Shown: positions 12,567-28,176, numbered from the stretch's first letter. The stretch is 64,000 bases of DNA from Piper betle (GCA_033002965.1 JAURVB010013109.1:1-64000), one strand, 5' to 3'. Translations and numbers: made by a program. The notes: a model not told the origin generated them from the sequence alone.

Positions 12567-13600
12567 ACAGATCTTCTAAACTCTGCAAACGACGGCCATT
12601 GAAATATTTATTCTTTAATTAATTTACTGATAAACTCGTTGTATTTTTTTGTTCTTCTGAATGGATTCACTTGCTATTGGTGTTTTAGATGAGTATATTT
12701 GAAGCATCATTAAGTGGCATTTTATTGCTATGATGCAATTACTATTGATTCTTCTATTCCCATACATGTAACTCGGGTATACCCGAGCTTGTATATCTAT
12801 TCTTTTACATTTTGATTATACTTAAATATATTATGTTCTAATTTTTATAATTTTTATTAGCTATAATTGGTCATCATCTTCTTTTCAAATTACGTATAAA
12901 TCACCTATCAAATCTAAATCTACTTCTTACTAATATATATCATATTAAATTAAAATTATTCTTCTAATTTGTATAATTTTGTTTATAAAATATCATACTT
13001 TTTTAAATAGTTATTTTTTGGAAAATAATATTCCTTTGTAAATTTTATTTAATTTTCAAAATCTTCTGGCATGTTGTGCGGTACACACTCATTCGATTTT
13101 ATGCTTTTTAATATTTTATTATACTTAAAAAAATTAAAATATTCAAATTATAATAAATAATAGCCTTGTAAGATTTAGAATTAACCATATTCAAAAGATT
13201 CATTTTGTTTGAATTTTATAGCTTTCAAAAAATTGAATCCAATTTAAAATATAATCTAACTCAATTTAAAATTTGACAATATTTTTTAAGCTTTGGAAAA
13301 TATATATTAGTTAAATTGAGATTCAATTGTAAGCGTTATTAATATAATACAATAATTTTGAATATGATATGTTACAATTAGATTAAAAGTTAGTATGTTC
13401 TAATTAAGTATAATATTAACAAGGTTTGGCAAAAAAATATTTTTTTCAGAAAATTGTAATTAATCTTTTAATAATCAAATTGCAAATCTGACAAAGATGA
13501 AAAACATCTAAATTCCATTTTTATCATATTTTTTATTTAATAAATTGAAAATTCAGAAAATAATAATATTAATAAAATTTGGAAAAATTCTAAAAGATAA
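12567..13600. other. Pyrophosphatase 3' flank and AT-rich DNA
   Basis: 3' UTR followed by very AT-rich sequence without open frames of interest. Confidence 0.5.
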
Positions 13601-13619
13601 AATTTCCCGTCTTAATTAT

Positions 13620-14790
13620 ATTCTATTATTTTGTATTCATCACCTCTTTTTGTATCTTTATCACATTTCTAATTTAATTACTTAAAAATTCGGGAAATAA
13701 CAATATTAACAAGATTTTGAAAAATATAAAAGTTCCCCCCATATTTATCATATTTATAATTTGTTTAATTAAATAATTCCTAAAATAAAAATATTAATAA
13801 GATTTGAAAAAATTCTAAAAGATTATGTATTATTTTATAGAGATTTCAAAAATATCAAATATAATCAATTTAAAATTCCGAAATGAATGATATTAAAATG
13901 ATTTGCAAAAATTCAAAAAGATAATTTTTTTCAAAATTACGAAATTAATAATATTAAATATGTGTTATCAACTCTTTTTCATCTTTATCCCATTTCTAAT
14001 TGAATTAATCAAAAATTCTGAAATTAATAATATTAATAAGATTTTGTAAAAATAAAAAGTTTAATTTTTTCATGTTTATCATGTTTATAATTTATGTAAT
14101 TAAATGATTTCGAAAATAATTATGTAAGTTAATAAGATTTGAAAAAGATTGATAAGATTTCCATCTTAATTATATTTCTAATTTCATTATGTAAAAAGTA
14201 CTAAAATAATAATATAAATATGCATTTATCAGCTCTTTTTTACATCTTTATCCCATTTTTAATTTAAATAATTGAAAATTCGTAAATTATAATATTAATA
14301 ATATTTTGTAAAAATCTAAAAGTTTAATTTTTTCCATGTTTATCATGTTTTTAATTTATTTGATAAAATAATTCCGAAAATAACAATATATATTAATAGG
14401 ATTTGAAAAAGATTGATAAGATTCTCCATCTTAACTTAATTGTATTTATTATTTAATGAATTAATAAATTACGAAAATAATAATATTAATGTATGTTTAT
14501 CAACTTTTTTTATCTTTATACCATTTCTCATTTAATTAATTTTAAATTCCGAATTAATAATATTAATAAGTTTTTTCAAAAATCTAAAAGCTTAGTTTTT
14601 CCATCTTTATCTTTATCATGCTTGTAAGGTGAAATCAAATATAATATATTTATCTTAAAATAATAAAAAAATATTTGATCAAATATACTTATTTTAAATA
14701 TAGTTATCTTAAATTAACCAATCAAAATGAGACATTTGCTAATTTGCAGTTAAACTGACACTTACAAAAAATGATCTCTTATTATATATA

Positions 14791-14828
<38 letters not shown>

Positions 14829-14960
14829 CAAATTATGAAAAAAATAATATTAAATATATTTTTATCAACTTTTTTTATCTTTATCCCATTTCAAATCTAA
14901 ATCATTTTAAATTCCAAAATTAATAATATTAATAATTTTTTTAAAATCTAAAAGATTAGT
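13620..14960. repeat. AT-rich tandem array, unit about 260-370 bp
   Basis: A block like tatcaactctttttcatc, followed by tttatcccatttctaatt and then ttaataatattaataag, recurs near 13640, 13970, 14228, 14489 and 14860, with a second block (catgtttatcatgtttataat) between. Spacing varies, so the array is old and eroded. Confidence 0.6.
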
Positions 14961-15150
14961 TTTTCCATCTTTATCATGTTTGTAATGTTAAATCAAATAT
15001 AATATATTTAGCTTAAATTAATTAAAAAAGATTTGATCAAGTATACTTATCTTGAAATATAGTTATCTTAAATTAACCAATCAAACTGAGACATTTGCTA
15101 ATTTGTGGTTAAACTGACACTTGTCAAAAATCATTCTCTTATTATATATA
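14625..15150. repeat. Direct duplication of about 160 bp, spacing about 360 bp
   Basis: The words aatcaaatataatatattta, ttaaattaaccaatcaaa and gagacatttgctaatttg occur in the same order near 14627-14790 and 14991-15148. An (AT)n tract at about 14800-14827 lies between them. Confidence 0.6.
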
Positions 15151-15287
15151 ATATAGACAAATATGTATTCAACTAATTTTTATTCCAGGTTAAAATAAAG
15201 CGTCCAAAACACAAAAAATAATATGTACTCAAAAGTACGTCACAGGTAGCGTTTAGTGAAGCATAAACCGAACACTAAATTCTCATA

Positions 15288-16323
15288 TTAGGCAATGAGC
15301 TCCATGATTGCATCAACAAGATCCCGGTTTTTATTCTTAAGAGCTTTGGCAGCCTTTGCTCTATATACACCCATGATGCACGCATCGGCCGATTCTGTGC
15401 GGAATCGGCCGATTTAAATCGGATCGGCATCGCGCCGATCCGATTTTGGGGCCAACTCGGTCGGCCCCGAATCGGCCTCGAAATCGGCCGAGTTCGGCCG
15501 ACTCCGACAGATTTTACTCGGAATCGGAATCGGACGATTTAAATCGGAATCGGTTTTTTTATGAAATTATTAAAATACCTTAGGTATGATTTATATTAAA
15601 TTATTTAAGCATGGGTAAAATGGTAATTTGGATTTTAAAAACCTAAAATCAAACCCGCTCCCCCCACGCCGCCGCCGCTTGTCCGCCCGCCGCAGCCCCG
15701 TTTCCGCCCTCCGCCGTGCTCTCCGACTCCGGGCTCGCTGCCGACCGGGCTACCGACCTCGCCGCCGACCTCGCAACGTCACCGCCGACGTGTGGCCGGA
15801 CCGAATCGGGCTGTGACGCACGAATCGCCGCCGACTCGCGTCGGCTCCTGGCCGCCTCGCCGCCGGCTGCGGGCCGCCGACTGTTCGTCCGACCGGGCTG
15901 CCGACATCCTCCGCATCGCAGCGAGACTCGCCGCCGACCGGGCCGGTGGCGGCGGCGGGGGGTAAAGAGTGGCATTCTCGTAATTAAAAGTTGACTTGAG
16001 TCTAACTCGAGTCAAAAATAATAATTAATTCTAAATAATTTAAAAAAATCTTAAAAAATATTTAAAAATATCAGAAACTATAATACACAGAATAATATCA
16101 AAATAACATCAATACCCAATTTTAATATATTTATATTATAAATTGTCAAATTATTATATATGACCGATTAAATTAATTTGGACCGATTCAACTGAACCGA
16201 TTCTTGGCCGATTCAGACCGATTCCGATTCCGATTCTGACTCCCTGGAAAACCGATTCCGATTCCGATTCATGCAACCATGATATACACAGGCCTGGGTC
16301 ATCACAAAATCTACGTCTCTGGG
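15288..16323 (-). pseudogene. NAC-alpha-like C-terminal exon split by a hAT element
   Basis: Removing the element at 15371-16281 and one copy of its duplication leaves a minus-strand frame reading PRDVDFVMTQ, then ACVYRAKAAKALKNKN, then RDLVDAIMELIA-stop (stop at 15288-15290). This matches the C-terminal UBA-like segment of nascent polypeptide-associated complex subunit alpha (family pattern PKDIELVMTQAGVSR...DIVSAIMEL). NAC-alpha is a ribosome-bound chaperone subunit. A stop lies just upstream of the PRDVD codons and no other NAC exon was recognised nearby, so this is a gene relic or an exon whose upstream part is elsewhere. The transposon certainly breaks it. Confidence 0.6.
15371..16281. 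mobile_element. Non-autonomous hAT-type DNA transposon
   Basis: Flanked by a perfect 8-bp duplication atatacac (15363-15370 and 16282-16289), the hAT signature. Terminal inverted repeats: left catgatgcacgcatcgg, right (reverse complement) catggttgcatgaatcgg. Subterminal DNA is dense in aatcgg/ccgatt words on both sides. The interior (15650-15960) is very GC-rich with no transposase recognised. The same family recurs at 37.5-39.1 kb. Confidence 0.85.
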
Positions 16324-16329
16324 TCATCA

Positions 16330-17680
16330 CAACTACACTAGCAGCATATATTAATGCAGACTGAGCAAGGTCACCAAGAAGTGGAGAGCTCTTTTAAGCG
16401 AGGGAAACGTAAAAGAAATAGCAAGGCAATAACCTTCGTAATTGTAAAAAAAATGTTCAATGGCGAACTTTTATGTAACCAATGAAAATGTAACTTAAAA
16501 CTTACGAAGAATAATGGTTTCATATGTAGTTCATATCATTATCCGAACCAAGCATCTCGCAGCTTAGTAAGCATTTTCTAATATGGAGTTACCAACAAAT
16601 TAACCAACAGCGGTTCAAAAATTAACACAGACAAAAGAAACGTCAATTTTAGATTAAAACTTTGACTGTGTGGTTATTTTATTGTCAATTTCAGATTTTA
16701 ATAGGAGTTTTATTCCAAATAAGATATTAATAATATGAACTAATTTTACAATAGATTTTATTCTTAATGAGACCGCTTATATTAATTCAAATTAATTAAT
16801 AATTAATTTCATTTTAAGATTATTATTCTAAACAATCTCTATTAATTTATCGTATAAAAGTTCCACACACTTATGAAAAAAAAATGACGCGCCAATAATT
16901 GTGCCTAGCTATGTTATCTCATGTGCTCGACCTTCCGAAAAAAATAACTTTCTTAGTTTTTCTTTACATAAGGAAAAATAGGATTTTTTTAAACGGTTAA
17001 GAATATAAGAGACTCGTTTAAAAATAATAATTATTATTTTTAACAAAAAATATATTATATCTATTGTACGTTTTTCTTCGTAATACAACGAGTATATTTT
17101 ACTTAATTTCGGCAAAGTTGTCAATTTAAAATTTGTCCCTATAAACATAGTATAATCCAGATAGCTTATTAAAAACCAATCAACTTTTTTATGGTGACAA
17201 AAAAATGAGTAAAACTAGCTAGTGGTGGGTATAGCAATGCTCATGTTTTGGCTAGTATCTTTGTCTAGGAAGGGAAGAGAGTGAATTTCAAAGGACCTAC
17301 AAACCAAACAGTAAATAAAGCTAAGTGTTATGCAATTCAAAAACAAACGACATTGAAGATAGAACTGTGTCATTCATACCCATGCATTGTCAAAGATGAT
17401 AATAGTTTTATAGATTGAAGAATTTAGCCCATTTCTTCCATCTAATTTGTAATTGTTTTGGCTCATATTATGGAATATACTCCAAGTAACAGACCTTTAT
17501 TTAACCATACCTTTCAACTTTAAGCCTAGGCTACCATCCACTATACAACAAGTTGCATTTTCACATGCCATTTTCCTTTATAGGATGGTCCCAAATGATC
17601 AAAAGTTAATGGTTGTATAAGTGATCTTCTTTAACAAATCGTTAGGATATTGCAAACTATTGTCCAGAAGTAAGAATTAC
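16330..17680. other. Intergenic, no supported gene
   Basis: AT-rich; no domains, RNAs or repeats recognised. Confidence 0.5.
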
Positions 17681-17686
17681 TAAAGA

Positions 17687-17698
17687 ACTATATATATC
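17687..17698 (+). promoter_or_regulatory. TATA box of peroxidase gene 1
   Basis: actatatatatc lies about 60 bp upstream of the start codon, giving a short leader. Confidence 0.5.
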
Positions 17699-17755
17699 AG
17701 AAGCTCAAGCCGTACCTTCCTATTTTAGGAAGGCTGCTAGAAGCTTGTAAGAGAC

Positions 17756-19662
<1,907 letters not shown>

Positions 19663-20559
19663 TCCATGCATAGTCAGTATCTATAAGGTTTATTAGTAAG
19701 GGTATATGTATATGATCATTGTCTATGGTACATTAACTCTAGTAGTACTCGTTCCCTTCAATATCATATTACATGGACCTTATTCTTAGTTATCGTTCAA
19801 ATTCTTTTGGCCTTGCCTAAAACTCGGAACCTCCTGCGTTTATGTCTCTTCGTTTGGTTTGGTTGGCGTGAAAAAATATAAAATGTATGAATTTTTTTAA
19901 TTATAATTTACAAAACAGTTATTTATATCGTAAACTTGAGATGTAAATTTTTTTTTAAAAAAAATCCTCCTTCACTTTTGGTTTTAAATAAATTATTAGT
20001 GGAGATGAAATTTTAAAAGGGAATTGCTTGGTGTGAAGTCTTACATCTTACCACAAAAGATTTCAAAATTGAATAATTTTTAATGGAAGATCAATAATTT
20101 TAATATGAATTACCATATATAGATTTCATAGATGTTTCATTTCCTCCATGCTATCCAAAAGGAGCTTTTTAAAATGCGTGCTGTCAAAATTCAATTCAAA
20201 GACTTATAATAGTGTTCTAGAGCATTTTTTCCCGGGGTTATTATGCAACTGAATTGAATCAAAATTGAGTGAGTTCGAAATTTGAAGTTGATTATTACTA
20301 ATGATGGGGCATCTTTCTCAATTCGAAGTTTGACATGAAATATAATATCTTGTACACAAAAAATGAGATATAAGATACATATTATATTTTATTCAAAAAT
20401 CTGTACACAAATAATACATGAATGTGATTTAGTAAGAATTTTAATTAGGCATGTAATTTTCAAATGCACAACTATATTATTTTATATGAAAAATAACAAA
20501 AAAAAATATCTTGGCTCTAAGAATAAAACTAGTTATGACTTGTGCGATGCGTATTGATG
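19663..20559. other. Peroxidase 1 3' flank; possible eroded MITE
   Basis: No gene. Near 19850-20165 the ends ttggtttggttggcgtgaaa and (reverse complement) ttttggatagcatggagga loosely mirror each other, as in an old MITE; support is weak. Confidence 0.35.
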
Positions 20560-22435
20560 ATTGATGTAACACCTCAATTTCGGTGCAACTAAGAACCAGA
20601 TCAGAAATGTTACGATCGAGTTGAGTCATGTTTAAAGTTGTCGGTAGGTACGACTCGATCGATAAAATAGATCAAAACAACCCTCTTAGTGTCATGAGAA
20701 TGGAAAACATTATTAAATAAGTATTAAAACACATCAAATATAAGTAAAAGTAAGAAAAGAAATAAATACGATGAGCTAAAGTGTGTGTAGCGTTTCTATA
20801 TCCTTTCACAAAAGTCAACTTAGGGTTTGCAATACCTACATATATTGTCAGTAATGAATATTATTGGTTCGAAAAATAACTAATGCAAACTGACATATGG
20901 GTATAACATTACCTATGAAAACTTATAAAATTTCAAGATTGCCTCACATTGGGCGGTAAGCAAACATATTTAAGCAAATATCGGCTCGCATGCATGGTTC
21001 ATAATCATATTCATACATACAATACTTAACCCCTCACATCTTCTATATCACCCACCACAGTACTCGAGTGGCAAAAGAAATAAATAAGTTAGTGTCACAA
21101 ATTTTAGAAGTGTACTACATTAAGCAATACGATCATACACCGTACTTCCTCATGGTTTGAAGGAGTACTAGTGTGATTCATACATATCTCTATACCGCTT
21201 ACTCTCTTATTCGTAAAATCCATAAAAATACGCATACTCATATAATAGGCTTAGGAAAGAGGCTTGTATCATATATTTCTGAAGCTTTAGTTCGAAAACC
21301 AACAAGGGATCTCATCCTTATAGTTTTATTAAACATGCATAAAAAACACAACTAAATGGCCCGACATCAGAAGGAAGCAATAAAATGCCGCTAATGTCGT
21401 CCTATGTATAAAACACGATCAAACTATACACGCAAGGAGAAGCAGAGAGGGAAAGTCCTACGGACCTGTGGTCCAAGCTCCAAGGGTATCTACACATCTA
21501 CGATGAGTTCATACTCCAAAACCTACATCGAAACCCACTACTAAGTAAAATACTAATATTCCTATATAATGCATGCTCGTAGTGTGTGCTCATATCATCA
21601 ATACATCCTAATAAAAGACTATACTAAATAAAAATACTGCTAAACACACAACTTGTAAATCAAGACATAATAAAGAGAATAAATAATAATAAATAATAAA
21701 TAAATAAATAAATACAATCATGAATAAATAGATAGATAATAAATACATAAAACAATCAATACTCTAATCATAAAAAAATAATATCGTATACTATATACGT
21801 AAATGGCTAAACACAAGTAAATATTATACATACTCGTGTTAGTAATCATATAAACAACTAAATAAATAAATACATAATCATTCTATAAATAAATAAATAA
21901 ATAAATATTTAATTTTAATTAAACATGAATAATAATAATATCATAGTCATCATTATAAAATATGTAATTAAATACAATTAATTAATAATATACACGCAAC
22001 TAAAAGTAAATAAATAAATACATACAATTTAGTAAACCTAAAAAGACTAGCATTAATAAGTAAATATAATAATAATAAATAATTATGTAAACATTCATCA
22101 TATATGATAAACATATAAATAAAAATAAATAAACGCCTACGGCTACGTGGGAATGCAGCGCAGACACAACATGAGCAGGCGAATGCAGCGCAGCAGGCAA
22201 ACCACGAACTGGGCAAACGGGTCGAGCGGAGGGCCGCCGGTTTCCATCACCAGAAAACGCCTATGGCTGCGTGGTGGAGGTTTTCATCGATCTCATTCGA
22301 AAGAGGGGAGGACGTGGAACGTCATGGCGGTGATGATCGGTGGACTTCGGCAACTGGTCGGTTGGAAAACGGCAAGAATGTGGGCGGATCGCCGCCGGGT
22401 GAGGCGACGTTGCCTGTGGTGATTACAACTGCGGT

Positions 22436-25315
22436 TGTAAAATCTGGGACTCGAGTCAGAGTTTTACGGGAGTGAACCAGTCGGTTCAACTGTCGGTTCG
22501 AGTCGAGTCAGCTTCATGGACCGCGAGCTGAGTTGAGGCCAGCTGTGAGTTATGAGCGATGAGAGTCATGTATGCTCAAGTATACGATGATAACGCCTAA
22601 AAGATGATGAAAAATAGGTTATCAAGTATGTGGAGGTATGCAGTATTGATTGTTATTTTTATTTGATCGTAAAATATTTTTTGGGCCGAATGACGAATTA
22701 GGACGCGATATAGGTGAGTTTGGGTGGGTTATTAGTTATAGAACACATCATTTGGATGTTCTTGTGTTCGTTTGATTTTACGGGATTTTTCCCAATTTTT
22801 TGGATTTTTTTAGGATTTATTAGGAGATAGTTATTATTATTGACTCGAGTCGGAGGCGAGTCAAGTTTAATTTACAAAAATGCCATCGCACGCCCTTCAT
22901 CTTCCCCGACACCTTCCCTTCCAAAACCCTAGCCGCCGCAGCCCATCGTTCTCGTCGCCACCGCCGACGTCGTGCTGCCGCCAATCGACGCCGCCCCGCC
23001 CCGCCCCGCCGTCGCCGTGCCGCCACGACCCACCCCGGCCACCGCCTCACCGCCACGACGCCGGAATCGCCCCACGAGCCGCGACGCGCTCCCTCGGTGA
23101 TTCGCCGCCGTCCGGGCCGCTCCGCCGCCGCTGTGACCCCGACGACCACCCCCTTGCCGTTGCCGACGTTTCCCCCATCCTCCCAACCACCGTCGAGGCC
23201 GGCCGGAGCCCCGATCGGAGCACACCGCTGCCGCCACCCGTTTTCAACGCCGCCGCCGACGGCCATTGCCGCCTCGGCTACCTTGTTTGACACCGCCATC
23301 GGACCAAGCTCGTCGAGCTGGTGCCGATACACTCCCTGATTGCTCCGTCTCGAATCGCCGCCGGAAAACCGCCGAAATCCGCCGGAAAACTGCCGGAATC
23401 CGCCGGAAAATCGCCAACACTTGTCGGAAAACCGCCGGAACCGCCGGAAAATTGGATTCGTGGGAAATTCACCGGATCATCCGCCGAACGCACCTGGTCC
23501 AATCTGATCGGACTTCGGACGCCGCTAGGTGCCGAATTCGAGTTTCGAGCCACGAACAGAAACCCTAGCCGTCGCCGATTTTCGACGACGCGAGGTATAA
23601 TTTATTTTAATTTAATTATTTGAAAGTATTGATTATTAGAATTACATGCTAGGATTGGTGAATTGTGTGTTATAATAATATGTATAAATGCAGATTTGAT
23701 TAAGGATAAAATATGAAATTTGTTTGATTGAGTGGTGTTAAAAATGGAGACTAAGAAACTAATTAGGGTAACTAGGTAATGATCATGATCTAATGCAAAC
23801 TAGCTTAAGTAGACTTGCTAGAATTGATATAGGTTGATGTGTGTTGATTGATGCGTGATTGTGTTGATTGTGTGTGCATGCTATAGGATGCGTGATTCAT
23901 CATACGGGCGTTAGTTTTTAGCTTGATTGTGTAGGTACGGTGTAGGAGCTCGCCGCCTAGGCGCGTGGACCCGTTTGGAGCTTCTACCAGGTCCGTTTAG
24001 GACTCGTTCTCTGTTTTTACGCTACTCCATTGTGTATTTGATTTATAATGTGCAGGACGAGTTAAGTGGCGTTTTATCGGATCCCACTTAACTCGGGCCA
24101 TTTAGCCAACAGTTCTTTTTTTGGATTAATAACCCTCGAGGATGAGATCCCTCAAGTTTGTTTTAGAACTTCAGATCCAGCTCAAGTTGCCTTCGGGCCT
24201 ATTGTATAAATCTCAACACATGCCTATATATATAGTTTTCGTGTTTTCGATGAGAGATGGAATGAGGGTTACTTGCGGCCACGTCTTCAGATAGGGCGTG
24301 TGCCCGGAAGAGCGGGCTCTGGAGCTGGGGAGAACCCACTTCGTTCCCGAAGGATCCAGACAATTCCACCTTTGAGTTCCTCAAACCCAGAGAAGTGTGG
24401 AGGTTTACGGGTACTACAATGCAGCGCATGTCTGGACTTGTGGTTCAAAGGGTACTGAAGGTGACTACTTGAGAGTGCTCGGCCTTTGTGCTCAAGGCCA
24501 GGAGTAATATGGAAGGTGCAGAGGGCGGTAAGGAATGAAATTTGATGTGAGAAGCGATAGAGAAATGACCAAGGTATGAGAATGAGAAAGATAGGGGACG
24601 CTGTCGACCCGAGGGCGACGGCCCGACGGCGACGGCTCCCGTATGTGCCCTGATGAGAGTTCTTGAGGAAGTATATGGTTTTGATTCAACAGGAGAGTTT
24701 GCTCTCCTGTGCCAGATTGATATTAGTTATTTTCCGGGCCGGTAACATTTGTTACTGACGGTTTTTCTATATATATATGTAGGTGAGGAATGCGAGCGAT
24801 GAAAGCTGTCGGGACTGCAGAGGAGCAGCACGGAACCGCGCACACATGTACCTGCCGTGTGTAATGTATGTATAATGATGGTGTGTTATTGTTATGTAAA
24901 TGATAATTTTGATGTGTTCGCGTGAATGTATTACTTGTTATGAAATGAACTGATAAATATGAATGAGTAGGGAGCCTTGGAGTTCAGACTCGGCTCGGGT
25001 AAAAACGAATGAGATAATGATTTAATGTCATGGTAGATTATTATCCGATACCGTATTTTCATAAAATATTATATATTTTCTTTTGGTTTCTCATTTATTA
25101 TTTTGTCTTGTTTTTGCTTGTACATCTTAGTATGCATGTAGGACCGCGTTAGAACCCAATCGTTCTCATTCATGCATTTAATATTTGCATCTCCATCTTA
25201 AAACGCCGAGAGTAGATCCTGGACGGCTTAACCGAACCCAGTAGATTAGCGAACGGTTCAGTCGCCGGTGACATTTCCGGGTCGGTTCACGGGTGAGCCG
25301 AAACGGGGTGTTATA
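22436..25315 (+). mobile_element. Large TG...A element E2 (solo-LTR-like), nested in E1
   Basis: Begins tgtaaaatctgggactcg and ends gccgaaacggggtgttata. A perfect 5-bp duplication GCGGT flanks it (22431-22435 and 25316-25320). Length 2880 bp. The termini parallel E1 in inverse orientation (tataacaccccgtttcgg versus tgtaacacctcaatttcgg). A GC-rich zone at 22880-23590 includes short repeats of ccgccggaaaa. Open frames in that zone are compositional and carry no domain. Confidence 0.78.
23345..23460 (+). repeat. CCGCCGGAAAA-type short repeats inside E2
   Basis: About eight variants of cgccggaaaa / ccgccgaaatc occur in tandem within the GC-rich part of E2. Confidence 0.7.
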
Positions 25316-26245
25316 GCGGTGGTGGTTGGTGTCAGTCCCAAACCGTAGATATCGGTGAGGGGAAGCCTTCAGGGTGGTTGGATCGGCCAAAGGTAGCTCG
25401 CTGTCGCCGATAAATGGCCCAAAAGAGTGGCAGTGACGGCAGAAAATAACATTGAAAACACCATCGCCGTGGTTATTGCGGTGGCTCCGATAGCGATCGT
25501 AGGTACAAACTAATAGCTAGCCACGAGGTGGTCACCGTTGTACCAATCTGGTGGCCGGGAGCAAGGCAGAGATTCGCCGACGACGAGTCAAATTAGCTGC
25601 AGCGTAATAGTGAAAATTTTCAAAATCGTGAAAATTATAGAAATCAATGGGTGAAGATAAAGCTGAGTGGACGGCTTAGATCTTGTCACGTGGCATGATC
25701 AGACATCTGACAATTTGTGTCCTAGTGGGGCCCACCTATGAGTACATGCACTATACATATGGATAGAAAGCTTGGATCGAGGTCGTCGAAAGTCAAAATT
25801 GACTCTATAGGCAGGAATCAAGACAAGAAGGGTAAATGGGCCTCAAAACCCTAAATGCAATTAAAATGGGCCCACATGGGCACAACCGAGTAATACAAAA
25901 TTCCTATGTTACATGCAAATGAAAATACCTAAAAATCCCAAACATATGCTAAATGCTGCAATTGCCTAGATTTAGGCATAAAATCCTGGCTAACTTATAA
26001 AAATCATATGTATACTTCGTGTATAGATTGGTAACTCATGCTCTATGGTATCATATCTGAAAATATCATATGCATGTCAGGTATACTCAACCTCCATAAC
26101 ATGCTCATATGACCATCTAGGCCCATACTCATATTCTAAAAACTAGTCAGGCTTGAGCTCGCTCGAATCGACTCGATACTAACCTAGACAGGGAAAAACT
26201 AAAATTAGGTAAAACCCTAACCCAAAAATGGGGTTTTATAATTGA

Positions 26246-28176
26246 CCTTCAAAATTTATTGCCATATTAATATTATTGTGGTAGAGATTAAGTCCGGAAA
26301 CACAAAATTAATAAAAATACTTTTAATTTCAATTTTCAATGCAAATAATAGTTTCTATTATTAGGTGTTTTTACCAACCTTGTATTCCTCAAAGTAACTC
26401 CAACAATCATTTCTACAAAATATCTTTTCTTCATGCACTCTAATATCCAGACACAATACATATAAATCATCAATAATATAATATTATTTTTCAATATGTA
26501 TAAATAATCAATATTTATAAGTCTTAAAAAAAACAACACTTCTAAAAGAAGTCACATGTAGTGAAAAAAACATTATAGTAAATAGTGTGACTATTAAGGG
26601 TAAAAATAAAGGTACTACCATTAGACGTGACAATAAAAGATGCAACAATAAATGGTGGAATTATTAAAAGTAAACATAAAGGTGCGATCATTAGAAATGT
26701 CAAGAAAGGGTGCTACAGTAAACATTAGAAATCATAATAAAGAGTGTGACAATAATCGGTGTGACCATTAGGAGTGAAAATAAAATGTGCTACAATTAAA
26801 GGTGATAATGAAGGGCGTGATAATAAATGGTGTAACCAATTAGAAGTGACAATAAAAGACATGATCATTAGAAGTGACAATAAGGGATGCGACAACAAAA
26901 GTTGCAACAATTAAAAGTCATATTTAGTATATTTTAATAGATTGGATGTTAATTATACATTAGTCATATCAATCAAACTAATCCCATCTCTGCTCAAACT
27001 AACAAAGACACGTTGAAAAATTCTTATAAGCCTTGGATGTATATAATTTTAAGGGTATAATCAAGTCAAATAAATTTATGAGTACAATTTGTTTAGATTG
27101 GTTTGACTTGAACTTGTTCTCATAATTTAAAAGTTTGAACAAATAATTGACTTTATAATAATAACAAGATGAAGTATGAAAAGAGCGTGAATTAAGGATT
27201 ACTTAAGCACAAAATATTTAGCTTGAAAGAAAATGGTGAAGACCTTGTTTACCATTTAAAAGACATTACTTATTATAAAGATTAACTTTGAATTTAGTGG
27301 AACCACTAAATATTTCATTTTGGCTTATTTTAGAGTGTTTTTTGTAAAAAGGAGCATACTTTTTATATTATCATGTGGTAAGAAAATCAAGCCTAATTAA
27401 TAAATTTAGTTTGTGATGGTATTTTAGACAATCCTTATTTGATTTCCTCTTTTCTAGTAATTAGGCAAAATTTTCAAATCATTTGGCAATATCAAAAATG
27501 TTTTTCCTTTTTTTGGTAAAATGCTTTTTATTTTAGCTCAGCTTGAAACAAATTTATTTTAACAAAAAATTTGAGCAAAATAAGTGTTCATCTTGACTTT
27601 AACTTAAAATATATAATAAAATAAATTTAAGCAAGCAAGTTTAGGAATAAAATAAAGGGAAATTTACAATTAAATGATGGAATGATAGTCTATTTACAAA
27701 TCAATGTTAGTTTAAGTACTATTCACAATCAAATGGTATTATTTTATTTGATGACTTAGCTACCCTTGTTCATTTAGATTTGGATTTTTAAAAGAATTAA
27801 ATTATTACAATAATCCAAACCCATTAAAATTAAATTTTTTATAAAAAAAGGTGGCTGAATGACTATTGGCCAACCGGCGACACTCTTTAGCCAGATTAGG
27901 TGGGATCTAACATCATATCTATTAAAGGGTGGCTAAATTTAGCTTTCCCTAGCCAAAACCATTGGCTTTTGTTAGATCCAGCTAAGGGTAACAGGATTTT
28001 GCCCTTCTCAGCTAGGTCTGAAGTTTATTGTCATGGCTGGTATAACAACAAGGCCCAAGTGCATTAAAATGGACTAAGTTATTTCTTCAAAAGTAATTAA
28101 CCAAATTAAAGATGACCTGGATCATAACTCGAGGCAAAAAATTTTTTTTTGCCTTGGGCTCACTGCCTCTCTACTT

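Larger units (their letters stand above)
20565..26240 (-). mobile_element. Large TG...A element E1 (solo-LTR-like), split by element E2
   Basis: The left end reads tgtaacacctcaatttcgg and the right end ...ggggttttata. A perfect 5-bp duplication ATTGA flanks it (20560-20564 and 26241-26245). Removing the nested copy E2 and one of its duplications leaves about 2.79 kb. Read on the minus strand it runs like E2 on the plus strand: shared words include gggatctcatcct, taaatggcccga, cggacctg and agctccaa at matching relative positions. No protein coding, no primer site and no internal pair of repeats are seen, so a solo LTR of a retrotransposon with very long LTRs is the best reading. Confidence 0.75.

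Noticed and set aside
15628..16015. GC-rich coding sequence within the first hAT element
   Set aside because: Open in several frames on both strands and lacking transposase motifs.
22820..23623. Several long open frames on both strands
   Set aside because: GC-rich composition of element E2 gives overlapping frames in all directions; no domain or codon pattern favours one.
20565..25315. A single foldback or Mutator-like element with arms over 1 kb
   Set aside because: The inverted arms are explained better by two opposed copies; ATTGA and GCGGT duplications mark separate insertions and no 9-bp duplication fits a MULE.
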